Part shown: positions 36,093 to 44,494 of the stretch, piece after piece | Layout of the letters: each line of letters begins with the position of its first letter | How positions within the stretch are numbered: the stretch's first letter is position 1 | DNA from: Martinezella rhizogenes | GTDB taxonomy: Bacteria; Pseudomonadota; Alphaproteobacteria; Rhizobiales; Rhizobiaceae | Assembly: GCF_027460065.1 (NCBI RefSeq) | Contig: NZ_JAPYZZ010000022.1 | Coordinates: 1 to 64,000 of the forward strand | Length of the DNA stretch: 64,000 nucleotides | Reading direction: 5' to 3' | Translations under genes and position numbers: made by a program | Notes under the pieces: model-generated | What the model saw: only the letters and a program-made list of their open reading frames with translations | Databases searched by the model: none | What the model was told of the DNA's origin: nothing

Positions 36093-37787
36093 TCATAGAT
36101 AACGCTCACTCTCTTCTCTTGAGAGCAGATACACTTTCATCTGCGAGTTTCGACCGCGAATGGCGATTTCTTCGCTTCTGAGATCGTCAATATCCTGTCC
36201 TGCCTGGATGATGGCCGGTTCGGAAACGACGATGGCGGCGCCGAATTCCTTGGCTTTGGATTCGAGACGGCTTGCCACATTCACGGTATCGCCTATGGCC
36301 GTCAGGGTTTTTGCCGCGCCATATCCCATCACGCCGACGATGCTCGGGCCGGAGTGAATGCCGACCACCACTTCAAGACGGACGGCGAATTGTTTCTCCA
36401 ATCCCTCGTTCAGAATTGCGATATCCCGCAATATGGTTGCGGCCGCCTTCATGGCGCTCTGACAGGCCCGGTCCGTATCCTCGCCAAGCCCAAAAAGGGC
36501 CATGGCGCCATCGCCGATGAATTTGTCGAGATGACCACCGGCCTGTTCGACGGCCTGGCCGACGATGGTGAAGTAGCGGTTGAGAAGGAAGACCACATCA
36601 TAGGGCAGCTTCGCTTCGGACAGCGTGGTGAAATTGCGCAGATCGCAGAAGAGGATAGCGATTTCTTCTTCCCGACCAGGGCGGGCCGGCTGCGCATCCG
36701 CGGGCAGATCGCTTTGCTGAGGCGGTGAAACGAGGAGCGCGATGTTAAGGTCGCTGGTGGGGCGCAGCTGACAGCCGAGCCGCACGTCCGAATCGGCGTG
36801 GATGCGCCTTAGCGTGGTTTGCTCGATATCCCCGGGTGGCGGAAGCGGGCCCTTGCTGTTCAGAACCTTGACGCGACAGGTAGAACAGCGCCCCTTGCCA
36901 CCGCAGACGGAGTAATGCGGGATGCCCGCAAGCCTGCTGGCTTCGAGAATGCTGAACCCGGCTGGGATACGTGCCTGTGCGCCTTGTTCATAGTGGATTT
37001 CAATCGCGGTCAATCGTTGCCGGAAGCTTCGCACACCGCGCAATACGAAAACCAGCATCACCGCGCCGGCAAAAATCGCCTCGGTTGCGCCGGTGATGAA
37101 CCGGATCTGCGTTTCCATCTCCCTTTGCAGCGGCAGTTCGTCCCTCTGGATGGTGTTATCCGTGAGCCCCGGGGGAAGCGCATATTTCTGATCCACCTCT
37201 TCCAGCCAGCGGCCTGCATCGCTGAAGCCCAGCAAGGCCAGAAGCGGCAACATCACCGCGACAGTCATGAACAGCCCGGCGATTTTCGGATACCAGTCGC
37301 GATAACGCAGCCAGAAATAGAGGCCGATGCATCCATGGGTCCAGATGACAATCAATGCGAGGCTTTGCCACGCGCCTGCGACGGGATTGTTGATCCAGAG
37401 CCGGCGGATGACCGAATAATAACCGACGTCGATGCCATAGAGGATATGTGAGACGCGGATATTGACGGCGTGGCCGATGATGAGAAAGGGAATCGACAGA
37501 CCCAATATGACCTGAAGCGCCTCGCGCAGCGGCATGCGCAGGGTTCTGCGCAGATAAAGCGAACGCAGGACAAGGCAGACATGCACCACGACCGAGCCGT
37601 AAAAAAGCAGGCTGCTGACGGGATTGAGCCAGATCAGGCTGAACCATTTTCGCGCCCGTTCAGCCGTGTCGATGGAGATGAGTGCAAGGGAATGATTGGA
37701 GAGGTGGGAAAAAACAAAAGCAAATATGATGAGGCCGGATGAAATCCGGGCGCGTCTTAAATTGGTTTCCGAAAAGAAACTGTTCAT
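36093..37787 (-). CDS. Membrane adenylate cyclase with SdhC-like anchor and 2Fe-2S domain (CyaC-like)
   Basis: A 564-residue class III cyclase in three parts. Residues 1-250 hold about six membrane helices with histidines at 28, 32, 69, 106, 114 and 151, in the style of diheme-B succinate:quinone oxidoreductase anchors; this matches what is known for Sinorhizobium meliloti CyaC, a quinone-responsive cyclase. Residues about 262-352 form a plant-type ferredoxin domain with cysteines 295, 301, 304 and 339. Residues about 372-555 are the cyclase, with metal aspartates 382 and 426, adenine-selecting Lys422 (DKFIGDG) and the late GDTVNVASR motif, so all catalytic residues are present and ATP is the likely substrate. 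cAMP output controlled by respiratory redox state is the inferred role. Confidence 0.9.
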   Translation of the reverse strand: MNSFFSETNLRRARISSGLIIFAFVFSHLSNHSLALISIDTAERARKWFSLIWLNPVSSLLFYGSVVVHVCLVLRSLYLRRTLRMPLREALQVILGLSIPFLIIGHAVNIRVSHILYGIDVGYYSVIRRLWINNPVAGAWQSLALIVIWTHGCIGLYFWLRYRDWYPKIAGLFMTVAVMLPLLALLGFSDAGRWLEEVDQKYALPPGLTDNTIQRDELPLQREMETQIRFITGATEAIFAGAVMLVFVLRGVRSFRQRLTAIEIHYEQGAQARIPAGFSILEASRLAGIPHYSVCGGKGRCSTCRVKVLNSKGPLPPPGDIEQTTLRRIHADSDVRLGCQLRPTSDLNIALLVSPPQQSDLPADAQPARPGREEEIAILFCDLRNFTTLSEAKLPYDVVFLLNRYFTIVGQAVEQAGGHLDKFIGDGAMALFGLGEDTDRACQSAMKAAATILRDIAILNEGLEKQFAVRLEVVVGIHSGPSIVGVMGYGAAKTLTAIGDTVNVASRLESKAKEFGAAIVVSEPAIIQAGQDIDDLRSEEIAIRGRNSQMKVYLLSREESERYL

Positions 37788-38032
37788 GCAAATCCCATCA
37801 AATGGCCGTTCGGTATAGAATCGTCATGCAATATATGGTGGCGATCTTTTAGACCGTTTTATCGCACTTCCGGACGGAAAACCGAGGTTCGCTTTTCCCT
37901 GGAAATACCCTAAATGCCGGCGGCCTCGTGGCAATATCGTGGAGCAATTGATCGGAACTGGTCAATTGTGCGTGTTTGAAATGCACGTATCGTGAAGGGT
38001 GTTCCATGAGGACGTCGAAAAACGGTTGACCG

Positions 38033-38060
38033 TCGCATCCTGGTGGAAGCCAGGATGCGA
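38033..38060 (-). terminator. Stem-loop terminator after the MBL hydrolase gene
   Basis: A perfect 11-bp stem (TCGCATCCTGG at 38033-38043 and CCAGGATGCGA at 38050-38060, loop of six) begins right at the stop codon of the minus-strand MBL gene. A TTTTT run follows about ten bases further on. The rest of the 37788-38060 gap shows no gene and should hold the cyclase promoter. Confidence 0.6.
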
Positions 38061-38921
38061 TCAGAGTTCGATGACCTGGCCGTCCATAGCCGCGAATGCG
38101 CCGTTGAACTCGGCTTTCGCCTGTTTTTCGATGGTGTCCAGCTCCTCGTCGCTACGGCTTGGGGCGTGGTGGATGAAGCCGACATTTTTCGCGTCGGCAA
38201 GTTTGGCAAGGCGGATTGCCTGTTGCCAGGAGGAATGGCCATAACCGCGGTAAAGGCCCATTTCCTCATCGGTGAACATGGCATCATAAAGGAAAAGATC
38301 GACGTCCCTGATGAGATCAAGAACGGTTTCGTCGATACTGCCGGGCTCATGTTCGGTGTCGGTGATGATGGCCAGCGACTTACCTTCCCAGTCCAGCCGA
38401 TATCCGATGGCATTGCCGGGATGGTTGAGCATTCCGGTTCTGATCGAGAGGCCGGGATGCACATCGAGCACGTCACCCGCCTTGAAGTCCTGGGTCGCGA
38501 TCTTTGCGCAGCAAATCTCCAATGGCACGGGGAACCAGGGAGGGCTCATGAAATCCTTGAGCATTTCCCGGGTGGTCATGCTTCCGGCGAGGTGGCCCGA
38601 CCAGATGGCGACATCGTTGGCGCTGTTATAAAAAGGCTTGAAATAGGGAAAGCCGACAATGTGGTCGTAGTGACAGTGCGAGAAGAACAGATTGACGTCG
38701 GTAATACCTTCCGCCCGCAGCGCAAGACCAGCGGGATGCAGGCCGGAACCAGCATCGAACAAAAGGACGTGATCACCGCATCTCACCTCGATGCAGATTG
38801 TATTCCCGCCGTATTTTCGGAAGTTTTCACCTGAAACGGGAAGCGTTCCCCGCGCACCCCAGATCTTTACCCGAAAATTTCTATTACTTTCCCGACTTCT
38901 CGTGTCGGAATCGAACGCCAT
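38061..38921 (-). CDS. Metallo-beta-lactamase-fold hydrolase
   Basis: A 286-residue protein with the binuclear metal site of the MBL superfamily: FFSHCHYDHIVGF near residues 81-93 (HxHxDH), a histidine in MLNHPGNAIGY near 165, the bridging aspartate in IITDTEH near 184-190, and a late GFIHHAPS near 247. The lack of insertions and the WGARGTLPVSG N-terminus resemble the RNase Z/PhnP/cyclic phosphodiesterase branch. A phosphodiester substrate is therefore plausible, and cAMP is an attractive guess because a cyclase and a cyclic-nucleotide-binding protein flank it; this is inference. The ATG at 38921 is chosen over a TTG at 38939. Confidence 0.8.
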   Translation of the reverse strand: MAFDSDTRSRESNRNFRVKIWGARGTLPVSGENFRKYGGNTICIEVRCGDHVLLFDAGSGLHPAGLALRAEGITDVNLFFSHCHYDHIVGFPYFKPFYNSANDVAIWSGHLAGSMTTREMLKDFMSPPWFPVPLEICCAKIATQDFKAGDVLDVHPGLSIRTGMLNHPGNAIGYRLDWEGKSLAIITDTEHEPGSIDETVLDLIRDVDLFLYDAMFTDEEMGLYRGYGHSSWQQAIRLAKLADAKNVGFIHHAPSRSDEELDTIEKQAKAEFNGAFAAMDGQVIEL

Positions 38922-39112
38922 GGCACACCCCAATAACAACGGAATCTTGCACGCTTTCCTCCCATGAAAGCCCGTTGTTTCTATAGATTCTTATATCCGC
39001 ACATTTTTGGCGGACCCCTTTACCCCTTATTCAGTCAGCATTTCATTTATATTGCAATAGTACGACATTTATTTTTCCAATATCGCCATTCAGGGTAGCA
39101 AGGAATTGTCGT

Positions 39113-39568
39113 TTATGTCCTGGCGCCTGCGCGTGCTTTGCTCAGCTCAGCCGTCGTCTGGGTAAGGCGTTCGGCGAGAACGCGCATGACCTTGATGGTG
39201 ATGTCGGGGAAATCGGACATGAGCTTGAAGAACTGCTCCTTGCCAATGCGCAGGGCTTCCACGTTGGTGGAGGCGCGGATGGTCGCGGTTCTGACGCTGT
39301 CACAGAGGATGGCGATTTCACCGACGATGGCATTGCCGGTCATTTCGGCCACTTTCAGCGTGCCCGATGGAGAATCGACCAGAACATCCACTTTTCCGGT
39401 CAGGAGAACATAGGCCGCATCGCCGACGTCTCCCTGCCGAAACAGTATATCTCCGGCGTGATAGGACACCCGGTCGGATGCGAATGCGAGCAGCTTGAGT
39501 TTGGATGGTTCCATTTCCGAGAAAAACGGGACCCTTTTCAACATCTGAATTTCGTCTTTAAACAGCAT
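39113..39568 (-). CDS. Single-domain cyclic nucleotide-binding protein
   Basis: A 151-residue cNMP-binding fold with no DNA-binding domain, so not a Crp-type activator. The beta barrel covers about residues 10-125, and the phosphate-binding cassette is visible as VGEIAILCDSVRTATIRA near residues 81-98, with Glu and Arg in the positions that contact cyclic nucleotide ribose and phosphate. A C-terminal helix follows. The ATG at 39568 has an AGGGTAAGG leader; a GTG at 39601 would extend it by 11 residues. It starts 43 bases after the ABC-exporter-like gene on the same strand, so it probably regulates that protein in a cAMP-dependent way. Confidence 0.85.
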   Translation of the reverse strand: MLFKDEIQMLKRVPFFSEMEPSKLKLLAFASDRVSYHAGDILFRQGDVGDAAYVLLTGKVDVLVDSPSGTLKVAEMTGNAIVGEIAILCDSVRTATIRASTNVEALRIGKEQFFKLMSDFPDITIKVMRVLAERLTQTTAELSKARAGART

Positions 39569-39611
39569 TGCCTTACCCTGTTCTTGTTCCACCTCGGTCA
39601 CGTTCTTGGAC

Positions 39612-42329
39612 TTATGTTGCGACCATGTCCTTGAATGTACCGTTTTCCTCGGCGAGAGTCTCGTAACTTCCGTCAGCCGTGATCAGGCCCTGATGAACGA
39701 CGATCACCCGCTCGAACATACGTGATAGGTGTGCATTCGACAGGACCCACACGATCGAGGGGTTATTGTTGTTCTGTTTCAGGAGTGTGATGACCCGTTC
39801 GACAATTTCCTCCTGCTGTCGAGGGTCGAGACCGGGAAGGGGGCGGTTGAAGACGTAATAATCGGATTTACGGATCAGCGCCCGCGCGAGATTGAGCTTC
39901 TGGCGTTGAAGCGGTCCAAGCCGCTTGCCGCCGGCACCCAGGTTGAAATCCAGCCCCACCGCCAGCACGCGCTCATAGACGCCCTGCTTGCGCATGACAT
40001 CCGCGACGATGCGGGTAATGCGCCGCGAGGCGTCGGTATAGCGATGGCTCACCTTGCCGAAGAGAATATTGTCCAGAAGGCTGGTGGCGCTCATATATTT
40101 GGTCGGATCGTAGATTTCGATCACGTTTTTAAGGCTGTCGGGCAGGTTTTCGTGGAACATGTGCCGGACCTCGACGATCCGGTTCATGATTTCCGGCGAC
40201 AGCAGGCCGAAACGCTGGCGAGGTTCTATGTAGAAGAAGCTCAGCCGCAGCATCGCGCGCTTTTCGCTTTCGTTGGCCTCGTCGAAACTCTTTCCCTGAA
40301 GCCGCTGCAGCATCTGCTGATAGACTGGAATGTCATCGGGCGTCATGAAGGTGAGTTGCTGGAAAAAGGGATGGTCTCCCGGCAGGTCGGCGAAGATTTC
40401 CACGATGTTTTCGGCAATCGTGTAGCCCATTTCGAACAGGGTTTTGACGAGGCCGGTTTCGCGCATCAGCGAGCGGAAATAGTCGCTTTCGATGATGGTC
40501 CTGATCGTCTGGGACGAGTCACGCATGGTGCCGAACAGCAGGTTTTCGCCGACTGTCGCCTCGCTATTGTAGCTCTCCAGCTCGAAGGGCGCGATGAGGC
40601 CGCTCAGATTTTCCTTTTCCAGTTCGGCGCGCAGCACATGCCGCAGTTCCACGATGCGGGCGGCAAGATGCAGATCGGTCAGAGGATCGATCGACGAGCG
40701 CAGGGCAAATTCCAGAATATCCTGTGACAGCTCCACGCTGTCGAGCACGGCCAGAATGGCTTGGATGAGGTTCTCGGGTTTGCCGTCGCCGGCCGGGCTT
40801 GAGGCGTAGTCGATCCATTCGCTGTTGATGTCGATCAGCGGATTGCCTGCCATCTTGGCTTCGCGGATTTCCCACTTGCGATGCTCCAGCGCAGCACCCT
40901 CGTAGTTCTTGTCCGAAAGCGGCGCATGCTTGAGGCCGTAAAGCAGATTGTCCTTCAGGCTGGCGTGGAAAAAATAACTGTCCGAGGAGACATAGGAAAT
41001 GCGCCGCCCGGTCAACGATTCCGGCAGTTCCAATATGTCGACATCATTGATGCTGACCTTGCCTGAGGTTGGCCAGAGCGTGCGGCCGATCGCATCCGCC
41101 AGCGCCTCGGCTCCCGAGCCGCCGACGATGGCGATCACCTCGCCCGGTTCGATCTTCAGCGACGCCTGCTCCAGAAGCCGGCTGCCGCTATCGTCCTCGA
41201 GTGTCAGATTGGCGATGACGAGCGGCGCGGTGATCGCCGCTACGGTTCCCGGGGACAGTTTCTGCACCTTGTCGTCGATCATGTTCGACGTATTGAACTG
41301 TTCGAAGACCTGCTCGTATTTTACCTGGACATCCTGTCGCGCCTGATCCCAGTCGATCAATTCCTTCAGCGGTCCCGGCAGTTCCTTGTAGGCGTTAATA
41401 ACGGCGACCAGCTGTCCGACATCAAGGCTGCCTTTGAGGGTCAGATAACCGCCGAGCGCATAAAAGAAGAAGGGCGTGAGCTGCGCGAGGAAGTTATTGA
41501 TAAACTTGACCAGAAACTTCCATTGGTAGAGATCGTAACGGATCTTGAAGATGTCGCCGAGCCGGTGCGAGGCATCGGCGCGCTCGAAATTAGACGTGTC
41601 ATAGGCATGGATGGTGCCGATGCCGTCGACCATCTCGCCGATACGTCCTGCGAGCTGGCGCGCGCTCAACTGCCGCTGGCGGCCAAGTTCGATGAGGCGG
41701 CGGCGCATTTTGGGGATGATGCCGACCTGTATGGCGGCCATGAAAGCCGCAATTAGACCGAGCCATAAATTCTGCACGAGAATGAAGAAAAGCGCGGAGA
41801 GTGCCTGGCCGCCGAGAAGCGCCGGCTGTACGAAGGCATCGCCGGTAAATCCGCCGAGCGGTTCCACCTCGTCCTTCACCATGCTGGAGATTTCAGCGCC
41901 CTTTACCCGCTTGAAATGCGTGGGCGGGAAACGCAGAATCCGGTCAATAAGTTCGAAACGTATACGCCTGAGAAGCCGCTCGCCAAGGCGGCCCTTGTAG
42001 GTATTGATGTAATATTTGAAGAGCCCGTTGATGATGACGAGCGCAAGGAATGTGAGGCTGAGCCCCATCAGCATCGACATGCGGTTGAGTTCGACCCCGG
42101 GGAACAAAGTCACGGTACCCCAATAGGGAATATCCACCGTGAGGTGCATGAAGAGCTGCGTCGCATTCGCCCCTTCGAAGCCGTCCCCCTGAATAGGCCC
42201 GTTGACGATCTGTTTGGGCAGATCGAATGCAAGGAAATAGGGGATCATGGACAAAGCCACGATCAGCAGAATGAAGAGCTGCTGCCGCTTGGTGTGCGAC
42301 CAGATATAACGCGTAAGGCTTTGTTCCAT
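39612..42329 (-). CDS. ABC-exporter-like protein with degenerate, interrupted ATPase domain
   Basis: A 905-residue protein. Residues about 1-340 look like a six-helix exporter membrane domain. The nucleotide-binding domain is damaged: the P-loop reads GGSGAEAL at residues 403-410, with Ala409 in place of the invariant lysine; the Q-loop glutamine is replaced (YVSSDSYFF, near 447); the signature reads LGPLQRQKLNLARAL near 802; Walker B reads YYVFNRPLPGLDP near 824, without the Asp-Glu pair. About 335 residues separate the Q-loop region from the signature, roughly 270 more than normal. The motif following the Q-loop appears three times: LKDNLLYG near 458, VGENLLFG near 593 and LLDNILFG near 751. 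ATP hydrolysis is unlikely; a regulatory or scaffold role is possible. Confidence 0.85.
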   Translation of the reverse strand: MEQSLTRYIWSHTKRQQLFILLIVALSMIPYFLAFDLPKQIVNGPIQGDGFEGANATQLFMHLTVDIPYWGTVTLFPGVELNRMSMLMGLSLTFLALVIINGLFKYYINTYKGRLGERLLRRIRFELIDRILRFPPTHFKRVKGAEISSMVKDEVEPLGGFTGDAFVQPALLGGQALSALFFILVQNLWLGLIAAFMAAIQVGIIPKMRRRLIELGRQRQLSARQLAGRIGEMVDGIGTIHAYDTSNFERADASHRLGDIFKIRYDLYQWKFLVKFINNFLAQLTPFFFYALGGYLTLKGSLDVGQLVAVINAYKELPGPLKELIDWDQARQDVQVKYEQVFEQFNTSNMIDDKVQKLSPGTVAAITAPLVIANLTLEDDSGSRLLEQASLKIEPGEVIAIVGGSGAEALADAIGRTLWPTSGKVSINDVDILELPESLTGRRISYVSSDSYFFHASLKDNLLYGLKHAPLSDKNYEGAALEHRKWEIREAKMAGNPLIDINSEWIDYASSPAGDGKPENLIQAILAVLDSVELSQDILEFALRSSIDPLTDLHLAARIVELRHVLRAELEKENLSGLIAPFELESYNSEATVGENLLFGTMRDSSQTIRTIIESDYFRSLMRETGLVKTLFEMGYTIAENIVEIFADLPGDHPFFQQLTFMTPDDIPVYQQMLQRLQGKSFDEANESEKRAMLRLSFFYIEPRQRFGLLSPEIMNRIVEVRHMFHENLPDSLKNVIEIYDPTKYMSATSLLDNILFGKVSHRYTDASRRITRIVADVMRKQGVYERVLAVGLDFNLGAGGKRLGPLQRQKLNLARALIRKSDYYVFNRPLPGLDPRQQEEIVERVITLLKQNNNNPSIVWVLSNAHLSRMFERVIVVHQGLITADGSYETLAEENGTFKDMVAT

Positions 42330-42634
42330 ATAAAACTTCTATGACCTGGCGGGCGAGGCCCGGCGTGTTGGTTTGCGCGGTGTCTAGACGATCCGGTGGC
42401 CGGGTGGCGCAACCTCCTCCTGCAGATAGGTGTGGGACTCGCTATTTATCAGTATATTCAAGCGGTTTCGAGAAAAATAGCGGACCTGTCGAGACTTGTC
42501 CTTCACCCCGGCGATTGTTTTTGCAACGTGTGGGTGGCTGGCGATATAAATACGACTATATTTTTAGAGTTCTCTAATATTGTTGTTTTTATTGTAGAAC
42601 AGGCGTTAAGACGCTTCGATATAATGAACCCGTA
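42330..42634. promoter_or_regulatory. Divergent intergenic region with a TATAAT box
   Basis: A 305-base stretch, AT-rich towards 42634, between the ABC-like gene and the alpha/beta hydrolase gene. A TATAAT hexamer at 42620-42625 lies only ten bases before the ATG at 42635, which would make that start nearly leaderless; no good -35 hexamer is seen at the expected spacing. No gene, repeat or RNA was recognised here. Confidence 0.3.
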
Positions 42635-44494
42635 ATGGTTGAGCCAGACACTGGCGCAATGATGGCAAGGTTGATGGCGATAGATATTTCAGAGCATACA
42701 GGCAGCGATCCGTCTCTTGATGCATTGTCGCTTTCCGGCATCAGCCTGGATGGGGCGGTTGCACATCCCATCTCTTTTGACGGGCTGGCTGGAATTTTCC
42801 ATCCGGCACGCAAGGATGTGAGGCAGGCCCATGCCGTTCTTTTCGTCAGTCCCTGGGGTATGGAGGAGCTGTGCAGCCGCAAATTCCAGCGGGTTCTGGC
42901 AGAGAGGCTGGCGGCTCGCGGCGTTGCGAGCCTGCGATTTGACTATCTCGGCGCGGGTGATGCCTTCGATCCTGAAGATGCGGGCCGCGCGGCGGACTGG
43001 CTTTCCGACACGCGTGCGGCTTTCGCATATCTGAAGCGTCTTTCCAGATGCGCGGATGTGGTGGTGGTCGCGCAGGGGCTCGGTTGCCTGATCGCGGCGC
43101 AGGCGCTTGCCGATGTAGCGGGCGCCGGTTCGATGGCGTTTCTGGCGCCTGTCGTTTCCGGTCGTGCCTATCTGCGCGAATTGGCGATGTGGTCATCCAT
43201 GATTGATGACGGCCTTGGCCTCCGGCCCGGTCAACGTCTCGCGGAGGCGGGCGCGATTGCGGGCATGGCCATGCCTGAAGGTGTTGCGGATGCGATCAAG
43301 AAGACCAATCTTGGCAATCTCGCTGCCGCTCCGGCGCACACCATTCTGGTCCTGTCGCGACCCGGTCGTGTGACCGATGCCGATTTCGCCAAACATCTCG
43401 CTGCAATCGGCGGTGAGGTGGAGGAGGTCGAGTTTTCCGGCTATGACGATCTCGTTTCCAGCCCCACGCTCTCGAAGATTTCAGGTGACGTGGTGAACCG
43501 GCTGGTGGATTGGGTTCTGTCTCAGACCCATGCCGAGAGCTCCGCCAATACCGGAGAGGATATCGTCCTCAATGCTCCGCAGTGCGGCCGTGGTTTCATC
43601 GAGCAACCGGTGCAGTTTGGCGAAGGCGGGCGACTCTTCGGTGTGTTTTGCGGGCCGGATGATCGGGAGACGGCGTCTTCGGTGCTTCTGCTTGGCGCCG
43701 CTTACGACCGGCATGCGGGCTGGGGCAGGCTTTCCGTGCAGATGGCTCGTGCCCTGGCGCGCGACGGTGTTATGTCGCTGCGTTTTGACGCGGCCAATAT
43801 TGCTGACAGTCCGCCCGTCAAAAACGCGCCCGATCAGGTTCTGTACGATGCCGCGCAGAATGACGACGTGGCCGCTGCGCTCGATTTTCTCGGCACGCGT
43901 GGCAAGGGGCCTTTCATTGCGGCGGGCCGGTGCAGCGGCGCCTATCTCGCTTTTAACGGCGCGCTTGTCGATGATCGCATTGGTGCCGTGGTTGCGGTCA
44001 ATCCAGTTGTTTTCCACTGGCGCAAGGGGCGTTCGGTGGACGAGGCCCTGCATAAACGTCCACGTTCCTTCGGCGAATACAGCCAGCGTTTTCGCCAGGG
44101 TGCGACATTCAAGCGCCTCATCAGCGGCGATGTCGATGTGGCAAGCGCCGGGCTGAACATCCTCAAGGCGACGATGAAGCGGCTTTCAACAAAAACGGCA
44201 AGGCTGTTTCGCAGGGGCAGTGAGGAAGGGCGGGCCATCTTCGGCGCCTTCGATAAGCTCAAGACGAAGAATACCTCCGTCCATCTGCTCTATAGCGACA
44301 ATGACGATGGTCTGGAGCATTTCCAGTATTACTTCGATGCGGATGGTGACGGGCTGGCAGCCTATCGCAACGTGTCGCTGACCATCATTCCCGATGCCGA
44401 TCACAATCTCTCAACACCGGAAGCGAAGACGATCTATATCGAAACGGTGAAGAGACTTGCCCTAGAAGGAAAACCGCCGGCTGGAGCCCAGTGA
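42635..44494 (+). CDS. Tandem alpha/beta hydrolase-fold protein
   Basis: A 619-residue protein made of two alpha/beta hydrolase-like halves (about 45-300 and 325-610), each with an oxyanion-type segment (VLFVSPWGMEELC near 68; VLLLGAAYDRHAGWGR near 350) and a RFDYLGAGD or LRFDAANIADS loop. The nucleophile elbow of half 1 is VAQGLGCL near 145-152, lacking a serine, and in half 2 is GRCSGA near 430, which would put a cysteine in the nucleophile position as in dienelactone hydrolase-like enzymes. The late PDADHNLSTPEA supplies the Asp/His. This resembles hydrolases found with exopolysaccharide export systems. Starts at 42659 and 42674 are alternatives. It overlaps the convergent GH2 gene by 33 bases. 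Confidence 0.65.
   Translation: MVEPDTGAMMARLMAIDISEHTGSDPSLDALSLSGISLDGAVAHPISFDGLAGIFHPARKDVRQAHAVLFVSPWGMEELCSRKFQRVLAERLAARGVASLRFDYLGAGDAFDPEDAGRAADWLSDTRAAFAYLKRLSRCADVVVVAQGLGCLIAAQALADVAGAGSMAFLAPVVSGRAYLRELAMWSSMIDDGLGLRPGQRLAEAGAIAGMAMPEGVADAIKKTNLGNLAAAPAHTILVLSRPGRVTDADFAKHLAAIGGEVEEVEFSGYDDLVSSPTLSKISGDVVNRLVDWVLSQTHAESSANTGEDIVLNAPQCGRGFIEQPVQFGEGGRLFGVFCGPDDRETASSVLLLGAAYDRHAGWGRLSVQMARALARDGVMSLRFDAANIADSPPVKNAPDQVLYDAAQNDDVAAALDFLGTRGKGPFIAAGRCSGAYLAFNGALVDDRIGAVVAVNPVVFHWRKGRSVDEALHKRPRSFGEYSQRFRQGATFKRLISGDVDVASAGLNILKATMKRLSTKTARLFRRGSEEGRAIFGAFDKLKTKNTSVHLLYSDNDDGLEHFQYYFDADGDGLAAYRNVSLTIIPDADHNLSTPEAKTIYIETVKRLALEGKPPAGAQ

Noticed and set aside
39729-40727. 332-codon open frame on the plus strand inside the ABC-like gene
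   Set aside because: I considered whether this could explain the odd insertion region, but the product is His/Gln/Arg-rich without domains, and the minus-strand frame is continuous and motif-bearing.
39612-42329. Interpretation of the ABC-like gene as a simple pseudogene
   Set aside because: The frame is open over 905 codons, the membrane domain is intact, and the gene is coupled to a cyclic-nucleotide-binding gene. Decay alone would have produced stops or frameshifts.
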